Positions 1 through 8,709 of a DNA stretch of 21,593 nt are shown in pieces. Every line of letters begins with the position of its first letter. Position 1 is the first letter of the stretch. This stretch comes from Segatella salivae DSM 15606 (lineage in GTDB: Bacteria > Bacteroidota > Bacteroidia > Bacteroidales > Bacteroidaceae): assembly GCF_000185845.1 (NCBI RefSeq), contig NZ_GL629647.1, forward strand, positions 746,833 through 768,425. Reading direction: 5' to 3'. The notes below the pieces were generated by a model. That model did not search any database. It saw nothing but the letters and a program-made list of their open reading frames with translations, and was not told the origin of the DNA. Made by a program: the position numbers and the translations under genes.

Positions 1-555
1 CTTGCCCTCCAGCCCGCCGTTGACCAGTTGAAGACGACCGTCGACCGCTATGCCTCGCTGCTCGAAAGCCGCTCCGCATCGCAGGTGGCTGCCAATCTCG
101 GTGCAGCCAAGCCTGTACGTGAAAAGATGAACGACGAATACGATGAGATGACCACCGTGGCCTTTGCTTTCAGCATCGCCGCACCGGCAGCCGAACTCAC
201 GACGTTTATCACGAAGCTCAATAAACTCATCGACGACACCAACACCGCCTACAATCAGAGTCGGGCGCAGATGAAAGTCACCAAAGGCACGACATCGGGC
301 GGAAAGAAGTCCGAAGAAATTCGCAAAGTGGAGTCGCTCATCGCCGCCTATGAGCAGGATGCCCACGTCACGCCGGGCGTGATGAAGTTCACGGGCCTTG
401 CTGCCGGCACAGGCTCGGAACGTGCCTACAAGATGGTGACCGACGATGTGGACAATCCCTTCTGGGTGCGCATCGCGGACGGCAAACTCGTGGATGTGGA
501 GTTTAAGATTCAGCCTGGAGAGCCGGGAGGGCTGACGGTGGAGAAGCTGAAGTAA
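1..555 (+). CDS. C-terminal part of an unrecognised protein (5' end outside window)
   Basis: The frame is open from base 1, so the true start lies upstream; a TTG at position 28 is only an internal codon. About 184 residues are visible, ending at TAA 553-555. The visible part is alanine-rich and largely helical in character (a stretch containing FITKLNKLIDDTNTAYNQS), followed by a more soluble C-terminal segment with PFWVRIADGKLVDVEF. No cysteines, membrane segments or signal peptide are seen. I do not recognise a function; a Bacteroidetes-only family of unknown function (DUF6261-like) is a weak possibility. Codon use is GC-rich, unlike the AT-rich gene that follows. A hairpin terminator lies 28 bases after the stop. 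Confidence 0.75.
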   Translation, partial: LALQPAVDQLKTTVDRYASLLESRSASQVAANLGAAKPVREKMNDEYDEMTTVAFAFSIAAPAAELTTFITKLNKLIDDTNTAYNQSRAQMKVTKGTTSGGKKSEEIRKVESLIAAYEQDAHVTPGVMKFTGLAAGTGSERAYKMVTDDVDNPFWVRIADGKLVDVEFKIQPGEPGGLTVEKLK

Positions 556-583
556 CACGGCTTCCTATTGAAGTTTATTAAAA

Positions 584-625
584 GAAATCCCGACGAAAGA
601 TTTGATGTCCTTGCGTCGGGATTTC
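584..625 (+). terminator. Hairpin terminator after the first gene
   Basis: Perfect 12-bp inverted repeat, GAAATCCCGACG at 584-595 and CGTCGGGATTTC at 614-625, with an 18-base loop. It begins 28 bases after the upstream stop codon. There is no long T-run after the stem, so termination strength is uncertain. Confidence 0.6.
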
Positions 626-665
626 TGCATCCGCTTGAATTGTTTAATCATGGAGTATACTAGAA

Positions 666-1088
666 ATGAGAATGAAAATGTTAATTTTAATTGGCTTCAT
701 CGCCGTAAGTTGTACATCAGCACCTAACAAGAAGTTTATTGTACAAAAAAATCAAGTAAGAGTCATAAAAACAGAGAAATCTACAGCATTCAAGTATTTA
801 CAAGGTATTTGGATAATACCACATGCAGCTGATATACGAATTGTTTTCAAAAATGACTCTACTTTTGAGTTTCATGATTATAACTCAATCAAAGATTCTA
901 TAGAGATTTTAAAAGGTATATATGTATTAAATAATGATCAACTTACACTTAGATATACTGATAGACCTCAACAGAAGTTTATCTATCACTTTGGCAGATA
1001 TGAGGACGAGCGTTATATTAGAAAAGGAAAGTACTATTTTGTAAAACATACACACTTTATAGGACACTACCGCAAAAAGAGAAAATAA
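666..1088 (+). CDS. Small lipoprotein, possibly lipocalin-like
   Basis: The 140-residue product begins with a short basic n-region and a hydrophobic stretch ending in a lipobox (FIAVSC, Cys16), so it should be exported and lipid-anchored. The mature part is rich in beta-type segments: LQGIWI near residue 46, then IRIVFKNDSTFEFHDY, LKGIYVLNNDQLTLRY and a very basic C-terminus (GHYRKKRK). The order G-x-W, F-x-x-D-x-T-F, then G-x-Y-x-L resembles small lipocalin-like lipoproteins of Bacteroidetes; this is a resemblance, not an identification. The gene is markedly AT-rich compared with the preceding one. It is convergent with the nuo operon and shares its terminator at 1118-1146. No promoter of the Bacteroidetes type was found before it. 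Confidence 0.7.
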   Translation: MRMKMLILIGFIAVSCTSAPNKKFIVQKNQVRVIKTEKSTAFKYLQGIWIIPHAADIRIVFKNDSTFEFHDYNSIKDSIEILKGIYVLNNDQLTLRYTDRPQQKFIYHFGRYEDERYIRKGKYYFVKHTHFIGHYRKKRK

Positions 1089-1117
1089 GCACTTCTGTGA
1101 ACGACATAAGCACGAAA

Positions 1118-1146
1118 AAAGCATGGCAAAGGGGTTGCCATGCTTT
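1118..1146. terminator. Bidirectional terminator between lipoprotein gene and nuoN
   Basis: Perfect 12-bp stem, AAAGCATGGCAA (1118-1129) and TTGCCATGCTTT (1135-1146), with a 5-base loop. Read on the minus strand the stem is followed by a run of T, as expected for the end of the nuo operon. Read on the plus strand it is followed by TTTCTT. It lies 29 bases after the lipoprotein stop and 29 bases after the nuoN stop. Confidence 0.85.
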
Positions 1147-1175
1147 CTTGGTCAGTTATAATTCTATAAACAGCC

Positions 1176-2672
1176 TTACAATGATGCTATGGCTGCACTA
1201 TTTATCCATCCATAAACCATGCTGCACACGCCAAAGAGCAGAATGCCTGTGGTGCAAATTGCTAATGCAAGCTTTGTGCTTGAAGCACTCTTGAATGCAG
1301 GCAAAGGACAGTCGTTGTGTTTGATGTACATTGCTTTTACAATCAACAGATAGTAGTAAAGACTGATTACTGTATTAATCAATGCAATGAATACAACAGC
1401 GTAAGCAAGTGCGCCACTTGTCGTGCTGATTGAGGCTCCCTTTACCGCAGCCATGAACACAAAGAACTTGCTGAACATACCTGCAAATGGAGGAATGCCA
1501 CCCAAAGAGAATAAGGCCAATGTCATCAAGAAAGCCAAACGAGGGTTGGTTTTGTATAGACCATTATAGTCGTCCATGTTCACCTTACCCTGATTATGCT
1601 CTTCTACACTACTAATGACAGCGAAGACTGCCATGTTTGCTGCAACATAAATAAGTACATAGAAACTTAATGCCGTGAAGCTCATTGCCGTGTTACCAAC
1701 AATTGCTAATACGATATATCCAGCCTGAGAAATAGAACTGAACGCCATAAAGCGCTTTAAGTCGCGTTGACGCAATGCAAAGAGGTTGGCAATCGTAATA
1801 GAAAGTACGATAACAATGAACAACAAATACTGCCAGTATTCAACCATCGGAGCAAACACCTTCATGAGAATTGCACAGAGTGCGAAGGCAGCTGCACCTT
1901 TGCTGACTACCGAAAGATAGCCGGTAACGGTTGTTGGAGCTCCCTGATAGGTGTCGGCTGTCCAGAAATGGAAAGGAACCAATGATAACTTAAATCCTAA
2001 ACCACTAAAGAAGAACACCATGCCCATAATGGTTAGCGGTGTGGCTTGCATCTTCACTGCAATGTCATCAAAGTAGAGCGTGCCCATTGCACCATAGATA
2101 AAGGAGATACCAAAGAGCATCACACCACTTGAGAAGGTCGCAGTCAAAATGAATTTTGCAGCAGCTTCGGCAGAGTGATGGCGGTATTTGTCGAGTCCTA
2201 CGAGGCAAGCCATTGGCACAGATGCCATCTCAAGACCGAGGAAGAACATTAAGAAATGGTTTGCACTGACCATCATATTCATACCCAAAAGGGTTGAAAT
2301 GACGAGCATATAGAACTCTCCTTCCTTGAATTGTGTGTCAGGACGCGAAATCCATTCACGACTTTGAATCAAGACAATCAATGCACCCAAGGCAAGAATC
2401 GTTTTCACAACACCAATCGAAGGAGTTGTGTAATACATGCCTCCAAATGCCGTAGATGCAGTGACAGGGAAGATATTGATGACAATATGCGCTGCCATCA
2501 AGAGACAAACCAAAGGATTAAACCATGCACGTGGTGACGAAGTTTTGTTATCACCATTAGGCATGACAAAACGCTGTGCGGTAGAAAAGTCTGCAATGAA
2601 GACGATAACAAGAAGTGCCATGAGTGTCACCTCGGGTATCATGCTTAGAAATTGACTATAATCTATATTCAT
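1176..2672 (-). CDS. nuoN: NADH-quinone oxidoreductase subunit N
   Basis: A 498-residue polytopic membrane protein of the antiporter-like (Mrp-related) family, one of three proton-channel subunits in the membrane arm of complex I. The sequence is hydrophobic throughout, with about 14 predicted membrane segments. The conserved glutamate region is MFFLGLEMASVPMACLVG (about residues 142-159), and the broken-helix/lysine region includes GLGFKLSLVPFHFWTADTYQ (about 223-242). It is the last gene of the operon, 34 bases after nuoM, and is followed by a strong terminator. Its length is usual for bacterial NuoN. Identification rests on sequence motifs and operon position. Confidence 0.95.
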   Translation of the reverse strand: MNIDYSQFLSMIPEVTLMALLVIVFIADFSTAQRFVMPNGDNKTSSPRAWFNPLVCLLMAAHIVINIFPVTASTAFGGMYYTTPSIGVVKTILALGALIVLIQSREWISRPDTQFKEGEFYMLVISTLLGMNMMVSANHFLMFFLGLEMASVPMACLVGLDKYRHHSAEAAAKFILTATFSSGVMLFGISFIYGAMGTLYFDDIAVKMQATPLTIMGMVFFFSGLGFKLSLVPFHFWTADTYQGAPTTVTGYLSVVSKGAAAFALCAILMKVFAPMVEYWQYLLFIVIVLSITIANLFALRQRDLKRFMAFSSISQAGYIVLAIVGNTAMSFTALSFYVLIYVAANMAVFAVISSVEEHNQGKVNMDDYNGLYKTNPRLAFLMTLALFSLGGIPPFAGMFSKFFVFMAAVKGASISTTSGALAYAVVFIALINTVISLYYYLLIVKAMYIKHNDCPLPAFKSASSTKLALAICTTGILLFGVCSMVYGWINSAAIASL

Positions 2673-2706
2673 AATAAATCTTTATTCTTAATCATTTTGT
2701 TCTACA

Positions 2707-4209
2707 TTACAGGGCTGCTACCGTGGTTCCAAGAATATGCTGGATGATTGGACCAACTGCACCACTAATCACATTGTCTACCCAGAGTGGGAACATACCA
2801 AGTCCTGCCACGCAGAAAATCAATCCGCCGATGGCAAAACGCTCATCCCAAGTGGCATCATGAAGCTCGAGGAACTTCGGATTAGCAATCTTTTGGAATA
2901 GGATTTTACCCACAACACGCAAGATATATACAGCTGTAATAACAATAGAAGAGCATGCAATGATGGTGCAAACACGATGGAACATATCGCCATTCTGGAA
3001 AGAACCAACAAAAATGGTCATCTCAGCAACGAAGCCAGAGAAACCTGGCAAACCTAAGTTGGCAAGGCCTGCAACGACGTATGAAACAGAAAGGAAAGGT
3101 ATAACCTTCATCAATCCGCCAAGATAACGCACGTCACGAGTTCCTGCACGGTGATAAATCATACCGATACAAGCAAAGAACAATGCAGTCATCAATCCAT
3201 GAGAAAGCATCTGAAGCACAGCACCTGTAATGGCTGTTTGTGTCAACATGCAAAGAGCAAAGAGCACCATACCACAGTGAGAAACTGAAGAATAAGCATT
3301 GATATACTTCAAATCAGTTTGAACACAAGCAGAGAGTGCACCATAAACAACAGAGCAGGTGGTGAGAATCAAGAAAATCCAAGAGAGTTGCTCTGCAGCT
3401 TCAGGAAGCAAATACATTGCAATGCGGAAACATCCGTAACCTCCAAGTTTCATTAATACACCGGCATGGAGCATAGAAACAGCTGTTGGCGCTGAAGCAT
3501 GACCATCAGGTGACCATGTGTGGAATGGGAAGAGCGCACCCAAAACACCAAATCCGATGAAGATGAATGGATAGAACACCTTCTGAACGGCTACCGGAAT
3601 ATTATGCAAAGCTGCAATTTCGTTGATGTTCATTGTAGTTGCTCCACTGAAATAGTAAATGCCAAGTATACCGATAATCAAGAGTGCACTGCCACCCATC
3701 AACATCAAGGTAAGCTTCATGGCAGCATATTCTTTAGGTCCTGTTCCCCATACACCAATGAGAAGATACATTGGAATCAATGCAACTTCGTAGAACATAA
3801 ACATCGTGAAGAGGTCGGTCGATATAAAGAATCCAAATACACCTATACTCAACAAAACAAACCATAAGAAATATTCTTTCTTCATGGGTTCGAGTTGCCA
3901 AGAAGCAAATGTACCTGTAAAAACAATAACCGCAGATAGAAGAATCATCACTACAGAGATGCCGTCAACGCCAACGCTGTATGCAATGTGTAGAGGTGCA
4001 AACCAAGGCACACTATAGGTAAACAACATCAAATCGGTGTTGCCTGCATTACGCATCTGAATGAAGGTGATGGTGAGCCATATTGAAAGCCCAAGCAATG
4101 CACTTGCACCAACAACCATCACGCCACGAACCTGATTATCGTTCTTTGCAAGCCAAAGACCGATAAGCATCAGGACCGGAATTACTACAAATAATGTTAA
4201 TATACTCAT
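2707..4209 (-). CDS. nuoM: NADH-quinone oxidoreductase subunit M
   Basis: A 500-residue antiporter-like subunit of the complex I membrane arm. Visible family features are the TM5 glutamate motif MFMFYEVALIPMYLLIGVWG, the TM7/8 region ALFPFHTWSPDGHASAPTAV with SMLHAGVLMKLGGYG directly after it, and DLKYINAYSSVSHCGMV. About 14 membrane helices are expected. It lies between nuoL (33-base gap) and nuoN (34-base gap), the usual order in which L, M and N form the distal pump modules. Nothing is truncated or odd. Confidence 0.96.
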   Translation of the reverse strand: MSILTLFVVIPVLMLIGLWLAKNDNQVRGVMVVGASALLGLSIWLTITFIQMRNAGNTDLMLFTYSVPWFAPLHIAYSVGVDGISVVMILLSAVIVFTGTFASWQLEPMKKEYFLWFVLLSIGVFGFFISTDLFTMFMFYEVALIPMYLLIGVWGTGPKEYAAMKLTLMLMGGSALLIIGILGIYYFSGATTMNINEIAALHNIPVAVQKVFYPFIFIGFGVLGALFPFHTWSPDGHASAPTAVSMLHAGVLMKLGGYGCFRIAMYLLPEAAEQLSWIFLILTTCSVVYGALSACVQTDLKYINAYSSVSHCGMVLFALCMLTQTAITGAVLQMLSHGLMTALFFACIGMIYHRAGTRDVRYLGGLMKVIPFLSVSYVVAGLANLGLPGFSGFVAEMTIFVGSFQNGDMFHRVCTIIACSSIVITAVYILRVVGKILFQKIANPKFLELHDATWDERFAIGGLIFCVAGLGMFPLWVDNVISGAVGPIIQHILGTTVAAL

Positions 4210-4242
4210 TTTTTATTTGTCTTTATTCATGTTCATGATTCA

Positions 4243-6225
4243 TTAACTGAAAATACAAAGCAAGATCAATGCCAATGCAATGGTACCTGTAAGGAACCAT
4301 GATGCGTACGAACGGACATCACCACTCTGCCAAGGACGAATCGTTTCGCCTGCTTCTTGAGCACCCCATGCCATGAAGTTAAATGTTCCATCAATGACAT
4401 GACGGTCAAACCAAGCGATGGGTTTAGAGAAGCAATTGAACACAATCTGATGCGTAAAGAACTGCCATGCGTCGTCAATATAGAAACGATTAAGCGCTGC
4501 TTTGTGCAAACGAGGCATTCTCTTTGCCAACAAATCAGGAACAGGATTATGCTTTGGAAGATACATCCAAGTAGCTAAACCTATTCCAATTGCTGCAGCC
4601 AAAAGACTAAACCAAGCGACACTTGAGAATTCAAAGTGTTGCAAATGAATTTCCATAGACTGTCCTGTAGCTGAAACAAAGTGACCAAAAGGAATCCATC
4701 CTGCAAAAATTGAAATGATAGCAAGGAATACTAAAGGTCCCCACATTACGAAAGGAACTTCAGCTGGGCGCTTACGATGTTCTGGATCAAGTTCATAATA
4801 GCTTTGTCCCCAGAAAATAACGTAATAGAGTCGGAACATATAGAACGCTGTCATACCTGATACGAGCGTCATAAACCAACCTAAGAATGGAGAATATTCA
4901 AAACAAGCTGATACAATTTCATCCTTTGAGAAGAAACCTGCAAAAGGCCAAACACCACTAATGGCAATACAACCAATGAGGAAGCAGATGTTCGTGATAG
5001 GCATATATTTGTGAAGACCACCCATATATTCCTTAAAGTTACTTCCGATAATTACAATGATTGCACCTGAACAAAGGAATAGAAGGGCTTTGAACATAGC
5101 ATGTGTGAACAAGTGGAACATACTTGCCATATAGCCAAGACCTCCTTCATGATTATCCATGGCGAAGCAAACACCTAAAGCCACAAGCATATAAGCAATC
5201 TGTGAGATTGTTGAGAATGCCAAGCCACGTTTAATATCACGTTGAGCACAAGCAACAGCAGCTGCATAGAAGGCTGTAAATGCTGCAATATAAGCAACCC
5301 AATGAAGTTGTTCTGGAGCATATTTTACCCAAATTGGGAACAGACTTGCCACCTGATAGACACCTGCAACGACCATGGTTGCGGCATGAATCAGTGCAGA
5401 AACAGGCGTTGGCCCTTCCATAGCATCAGGCAACCAGATATGAAGTGGGAACATTGCACTCTTACCAGCACCACCGATAAACATCAAGAACAATGCTGTT
5501 GGCAACACCCAAGCATATTCTTTAGCTACACTTGCAAGTTTTCCAACAAGTTCTGGGTTAGCATGCAGGTCATAATTGAATGTGCCTACATAGAAACTGA
5601 AGAACAAAATACCGATGAGGAAAAATAAGTCTGCAAAACGTGTAACGATGAAAGCCTTCTTTGAGGCATGTACAGCAGTATGTTTGGGATAATAGAATCC
5701 AATTAACAAGTAGGAGCATACACCCACAAGCTCCCAAAACATATACATTTGGAAGATGTTTGTAGCTACAACTAAACCCAACATACTCATCGTAAAGAGT
5801 GATAAATAAGCATAGAAACGCTGGAAACCATGTTCGTATTCTTCAAATTTATAATGCTCATCACGCTCTGCCATGTAGCCAAAAGAATAGATATGCACCA
5901 TGAAACTCACCGTTGTAATAACGATTAACATCATTACACTAATAGGAGTCAGGCGGAAACCTATATTAAAAGTAAGCAGATCAGTAAACTTCAACCATGT
6001 AAAATTGAATACTGTAACCGTCGGATACAGGCCTGTTGTTGCGTCACGCCCAATAACAAAGAAATATTCATAGGCCGTATAGACAGACATTGCAAAAAGA
6101 CTGCCCAGCATAATTGTACCGATAAGGCCAGCTACCTGCTTCTTCATCTTCATGCCTAAGAGTCCTAAAACCAAAAAACTTAGGAAAGGAAGGAGAAGTA
6201 TTAAATATGAATAACTGTATTCCAT
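4243..6225 (-). CDS. nuoL: NADH-quinone oxidoreductase subunit L
   Basis: A 660-residue protein, the largest antiporter-like subunit. It carries the extra C-terminal part expected to form the long lateral helix along the membrane arm. Motifs seen: FWELVGVCSYLLIGFYYPKH (conserved Glu and following helix), GKSAMFPLHIWLPDAMEGPT, SALIHAATMVVAGVY and FAGFFSKDEIV. The C-terminal portion after about residue 530 is less conserved and ends in a final membrane helix (ASWFLTGTIALALILLCIFS). The start ATG lies 5 bases after the nuoK stop. Full length for the family. Confidence 0.96.
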   Translation of the reverse strand: MEYSYSYLILLLPFLSFLVLGLLGMKMKKQVAGLIGTIMLGSLFAMSVYTAYEYFFVIGRDATTGLYPTVTVFNFTWLKFTDLLTFNIGFRLTPISVMMLIVITTVSFMVHIYSFGYMAERDEHYKFEEYEHGFQRFYAYLSLFTMSMLGLVVATNIFQMYMFWELVGVCSYLLIGFYYPKHTAVHASKKAFIVTRFADLFFLIGILFFSFYVGTFNYDLHANPELVGKLASVAKEYAWVLPTALFLMFIGGAGKSAMFPLHIWLPDAMEGPTPVSALIHAATMVVAGVYQVASLFPIWVKYAPEQLHWVAYIAAFTAFYAAAVACAQRDIKRGLAFSTISQIAYMLVALGVCFAMDNHEGGLGYMASMFHLFTHAMFKALLFLCSGAIIVIIGSNFKEYMGGLHKYMPITNICFLIGCIAISGVWPFAGFFSKDEIVSACFEYSPFLGWFMTLVSGMTAFYMFRLYYVIFWGQSYYELDPEHRKRPAEVPFVMWGPLVFLAIISIFAGWIPFGHFVSATGQSMEIHLQHFEFSSVAWFSLLAAAIGIGLATWMYLPKHNPVPDLLAKRMPRLHKAALNRFYIDDAWQFFTHQIVFNCFSKPIAWFDRHVIDGTFNFMAWGAQEAGETIRPWQSGDVRSYASWFLTGTIALALILLCIFS

Positions 6226-6230
6226 CTCTT

Positions 6231-6542
6231 TTAGAATTTCATGTTTTCGATACTGTTCACCTGATCACTATGGTAATTACGGTAAACATTAATAATGATG
6301 GCAAGTGCCACTGCCGTTTCTGCCGCACTGACTCCAATAGAGAACAAAGTGAAGAAAAAGCCTTCAAGCTGTCCGGGGAAAAGGAGACGATTGAATACTG
6401 CAAAATTCAAATCAACAGCGTTCAATACAAGTTCTATGGAAATTAACATCGCTACAAGATTACGACGCGTTACAAATCCAAAGACACCAATAAAGAACAA
6501 TAGTGTACTTAGCACGAGATAACATTCTACAGGGATATTCAT
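6231..6542 (-). CDS. nuoK: NADH-quinone oxidoreductase subunit K
   Basis: A small three-helix membrane subunit (103 residues) that lines the proton path next to NuoJ. I chose the ATG at 6542 (MNIPVECYL) rather than the longer upstream frame. It gives the family's usual length of about 100 residues, removes a non-family hydrophilic leader, and creates a 4-base ATGA overlap with the nuoJ stop, indicating translational coupling. The conserved acidic helix positions are visible in LVAMLISIELVLNAVDLNF (TM2 Glu) and GVSAAETAVALAIIINVYR (TM3 Glu). Confidence 0.95.
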   Translation of the reverse strand: MNIPVECYLVLSTLLFFIGVFGFVTRRNLVAMLISIELVLNAVDLNFAVFNRLLFPGQLEGFFFTLFSIGVSAAETAVALAIIINVYRNYHSDQVNSIENMKF

Positions 6543-7060
6543 TTGTTGTCCTCCTTCCTTGCAATCATAATACCGCCAATGATACATGCCAATAAGAATA
6601 CTGAGATAAACTCAAAAGGCAATACATATTGATATTTATCACTTCCGAGAAGTGCAGTACCAATCTGTGCCATTGGCACTTCTGTATCGGTAGTTTGCAA
6701 AGCAGCATTATAAAAATTATTTTTAATAAGAACTAAACCAACCGTTAAAAGTCCAGCGACACACAAGAGAACACCGCTGAAAACACGTTTTCCTTTAAAC
6801 CGCTCTACAAGACCTTGTAACGTACGCTTAGATACAAGCTGGATGACAAAAACATACAAAACTGTAATACCTCCAGCATAAACAGATATCTGTGCTGCAC
6901 CTAAGAATGTATAATCAAGAATAAAATAAATACCAGCTACACCAAACAACACGCAAAGCAAGAAAGTTGCTGCTCGCATAATACGTTTAGTAGTAACGCA
7001 CACGATTGCTGAACCAAGAATGATTACAGCAAGAATGCAAAACATAATTAAATTTGCCAT
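6539..7060 (-). CDS. nuoJ: NADH-quinone oxidoreductase subunit J
   Basis: A 173-residue membrane subunit with five predicted helices. The conserved TM3 region is visible as FLGAAQISVYAGGITVLYVF, where the family has the pi-bulge helix next to the quinone-coupled channel. The last helix is FISVFLLACIIGGIMIARKE. The gene starts 8 bases after the nuoI stop and overlaps nuoK by 4 bases (ATGA). Length is typical. Confidence 0.94.
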   Translation of the reverse strand: MANLIMFCILAVIILGSAIVCVTTKRIMRAATFLLCVLFGVAGIYFILDYTFLGAAQISVYAGGITVLYVFVIQLVSKRTLQGLVERFKGKRVFSGVLLCVAGLLTVGLVLIKNNFYNAALQTTDTEVPMAQIGTALLGSDKYQYVLPFEFISVFLLACIIGGIMIARKEDNK

Positions 7061-7068
7061 AATCTTTT

Positions 7069-7602
7069 CTACTTGGTTTTTGTGTTAAACTTACCGATTG
7101 TTAAAGGTGCTCCTCCATCTATAAGTCCAGGAAGACTACCTCCTTTATATACCTCTTTGTCAAGATGATAGACCAACTTGTCTTTATCGAAGACTGAGTT
7201 CTCGAAATCATTCACAAACTTTATGGCATCGAAATTACAAGCATTGACGCACAACTGGCAAAACATGCAGTCACCAAGATCATAATGGTAGTCGTCAAGC
7301 TGCCTTTTCTTACGTCCGGTTTCTGGGTCTTCAGCCATGTGTGATGTAATCTGAATGGTGCCATTAGGACAAGCCTTCTCACACATAAGACAAGCTACAC
7401 ATTTATAGCTTTCATCCTCATTACGCTTGAAAACAAGACGTCCACGGTGACGCTTTGAGACATGAAGCGTTGTCTTACGGTTCTCGGGATACTGCTCTGT
7501 GGTCTTTGGCGTGAAGTATTCCTTCATCGTCACCTTCAGGCCTGTACCCAAAGTCTTCAGTGCAGCACCAATTTCACCGAAATACGATTTGTTATTTTCC
7601 AT
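7069..7602 (-). CDS. nuoI: NADH-quinone oxidoreductase subunit I (2x 4Fe-4S)
   Basis: A 177-residue peripheral subunit expected to hold clusters N6a and N6b, which pass electrons toward cluster N2 in NuoB. Two ferredoxin-type motifs are seen: CVACLMCEKACPNG (about residues 68-81) and CMFCQLCVNACNFDAI (about 112-127). In the second motif the residue after the fourth cysteine is Asn rather than the usual Pro; all eight cysteines are present. There is no membrane helix, only a short N-terminal segment probably lying against NuoH. The gene lies 34 bases after nuoH. Confidence 0.95.
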   Translation of the reverse strand: MENNKSYFGEIGAALKTLGTGLKVTMKEYFTPKTTEQYPENRKTTLHVSKRHRGRLVFKRNEDESYKCVACLMCEKACPNGTIQITSHMAEDPETGRKKRQLDDYHYDLGDCMFCQLCVNACNFDAIKFVNDFENSVFDKDKLVYHLDKEVYKGGSLPGLIDGGAPLTIGKFNTKTK

Positions 7603-7636
7603 TTTAACTAAATTCTTTAATCATTTCATGAAAGCA

Positions 7637-8707
7637 TTAAACCAAGGCAACCCAAATGGTTGTCAAAGTAAGAATAACAAGCATGAATGGCATGAGATAT
7701 TTCCATTCCAAAGCCAAAATCTGATCTACACGAAGACGAGGGAAAGTCCATCTAATCCACATTAGAATCCAAACAATAGCAAATGTCTTTGCAAAGAACC
7801 AAACAATGCCTGGAATAAAATCCATTATGGCATTAAAACCATCAAGTCCTGAAACGTGAAGAGGCATCCAACCACCTAAGAAAACGGTAGCTGCAATACC
7901 TGAAATCACAAACAGATTCAAATATTCAGCCAAATAATAGAAGCCAAATCCCATACCCGAATACTCGGTATGATAACCTGCAGTCAGCTCACTCTCTGCC
8001 TCAGCCAAGTCAAATGGGCCACGATTAGCCTCAGCATTACCCGCAATAAGGAACACAAGGAAAGCTAACCAGGTAAAAGGACTCTGGAAAATGAGCCATG
8101 CTCCATGCTGTGCTTCTACAATACCACTGACCTGCATCGTACCAGTGAGGATAACAGCACTAATCAAACATAATCCCAAAGATATTTCGTAGGAAATCAT
8201 TTGAACAGCACCACGCATCGCACTTACAACAGAATATTTGTTATTACTACCCCATCCTGCAATGAAAATGCCCAGCACACCAATGCTTGAAATGGCAGTT
8301 ATTAAGAAAACGCCTACATTAAAATCAAGTACTGCTGCACCTTTATTCCATGGAAGGAAGGAGAATGTTCCTACAGAAGCAATAATAACAAGGAAAGGTG
8401 CAATATAATAAAGCAGTTTATCTGCCTTATCTACTGCAAAAATTTCCTTGATAAGCATCTTCAAAACATCAGCAAACACCTGGAAGATACCCCAAGGACC
8501 AACACGCATCGGGCCGAGACGACATTGGAAGTAAGCACAAACCTTACGTTCCATGAATATCAACACGATAGCAATCAGCGCATAGGCAGTAAGTATACAG
8601 ACACCTACCAGTATGCACTCTATTAAAATTGACCAGAAATCTCCTAAGTTAAGAGTCTCACGAAGAAGACTGTCAATCCAAGTTGTTACTATACTAAAAT
8701 CAAACAT
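7637..8707 (-). CDS. nuoH: NADH-quinone oxidoreductase subunit H
   Basis: A 356-residue membrane subunit that forms the quinone-access chamber under NuoB and NuoD. Family motifs: GPMRVGPWGIFQVFADVLKM (about residues 65-84), the acidic loop FDLAEAESELTAGYHTEYSG (about 233-252), and RWTFPRLRVDQ near the C-terminus. Eight or nine membrane helices are expected. The start is only 2 bases after the nuoCD stop, so the two are probably translationally coupled. Confidence 0.96.
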   Translation of the reverse strand: MFDFSIVTTWIDSLLRETLNLGDFWSILIECILVGVCILTAYALIAIVLIFMERKVCAYFQCRLGPMRVGPWGIFQVFADVLKMLIKEIFAVDKADKLLYYIAPFLVIIASVGTFSFLPWNKGAAVLDFNVGVFLITAISSIGVLGIFIAGWGSNNKYSVVSAMRGAVQMISYEISLGLCLISAVILTGTMQVSGIVEAQHGAWLIFQSPFTWLAFLVFLIAGNAEANRGPFDLAEAESELTAGYHTEYSGMGFGFYYLAEYLNLFVISGIAATVFLGGWMPLHVSGLDGFNAIMDFIPGIVWFFAKTFAIVWILMWIRWTFPRLRVDQILALEWKYLMPFMLVILTLTTIWVALV

Positions 8708-8709
8708 AA

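Noticed and set aside
3520..3867. Plus-strand 115-residue frame within nuoM
   Set aside because: Antisense shadow of a well-conserved gene, rich in Cys and His from reverse-read codons, with no family features.
6543..6587. Longer nuoK start at 6587
   Set aside because: It adds a non-family hydrophilic leader inside nuoJ; the ATG at 6542 gives the standard length and an ATGA overlap.
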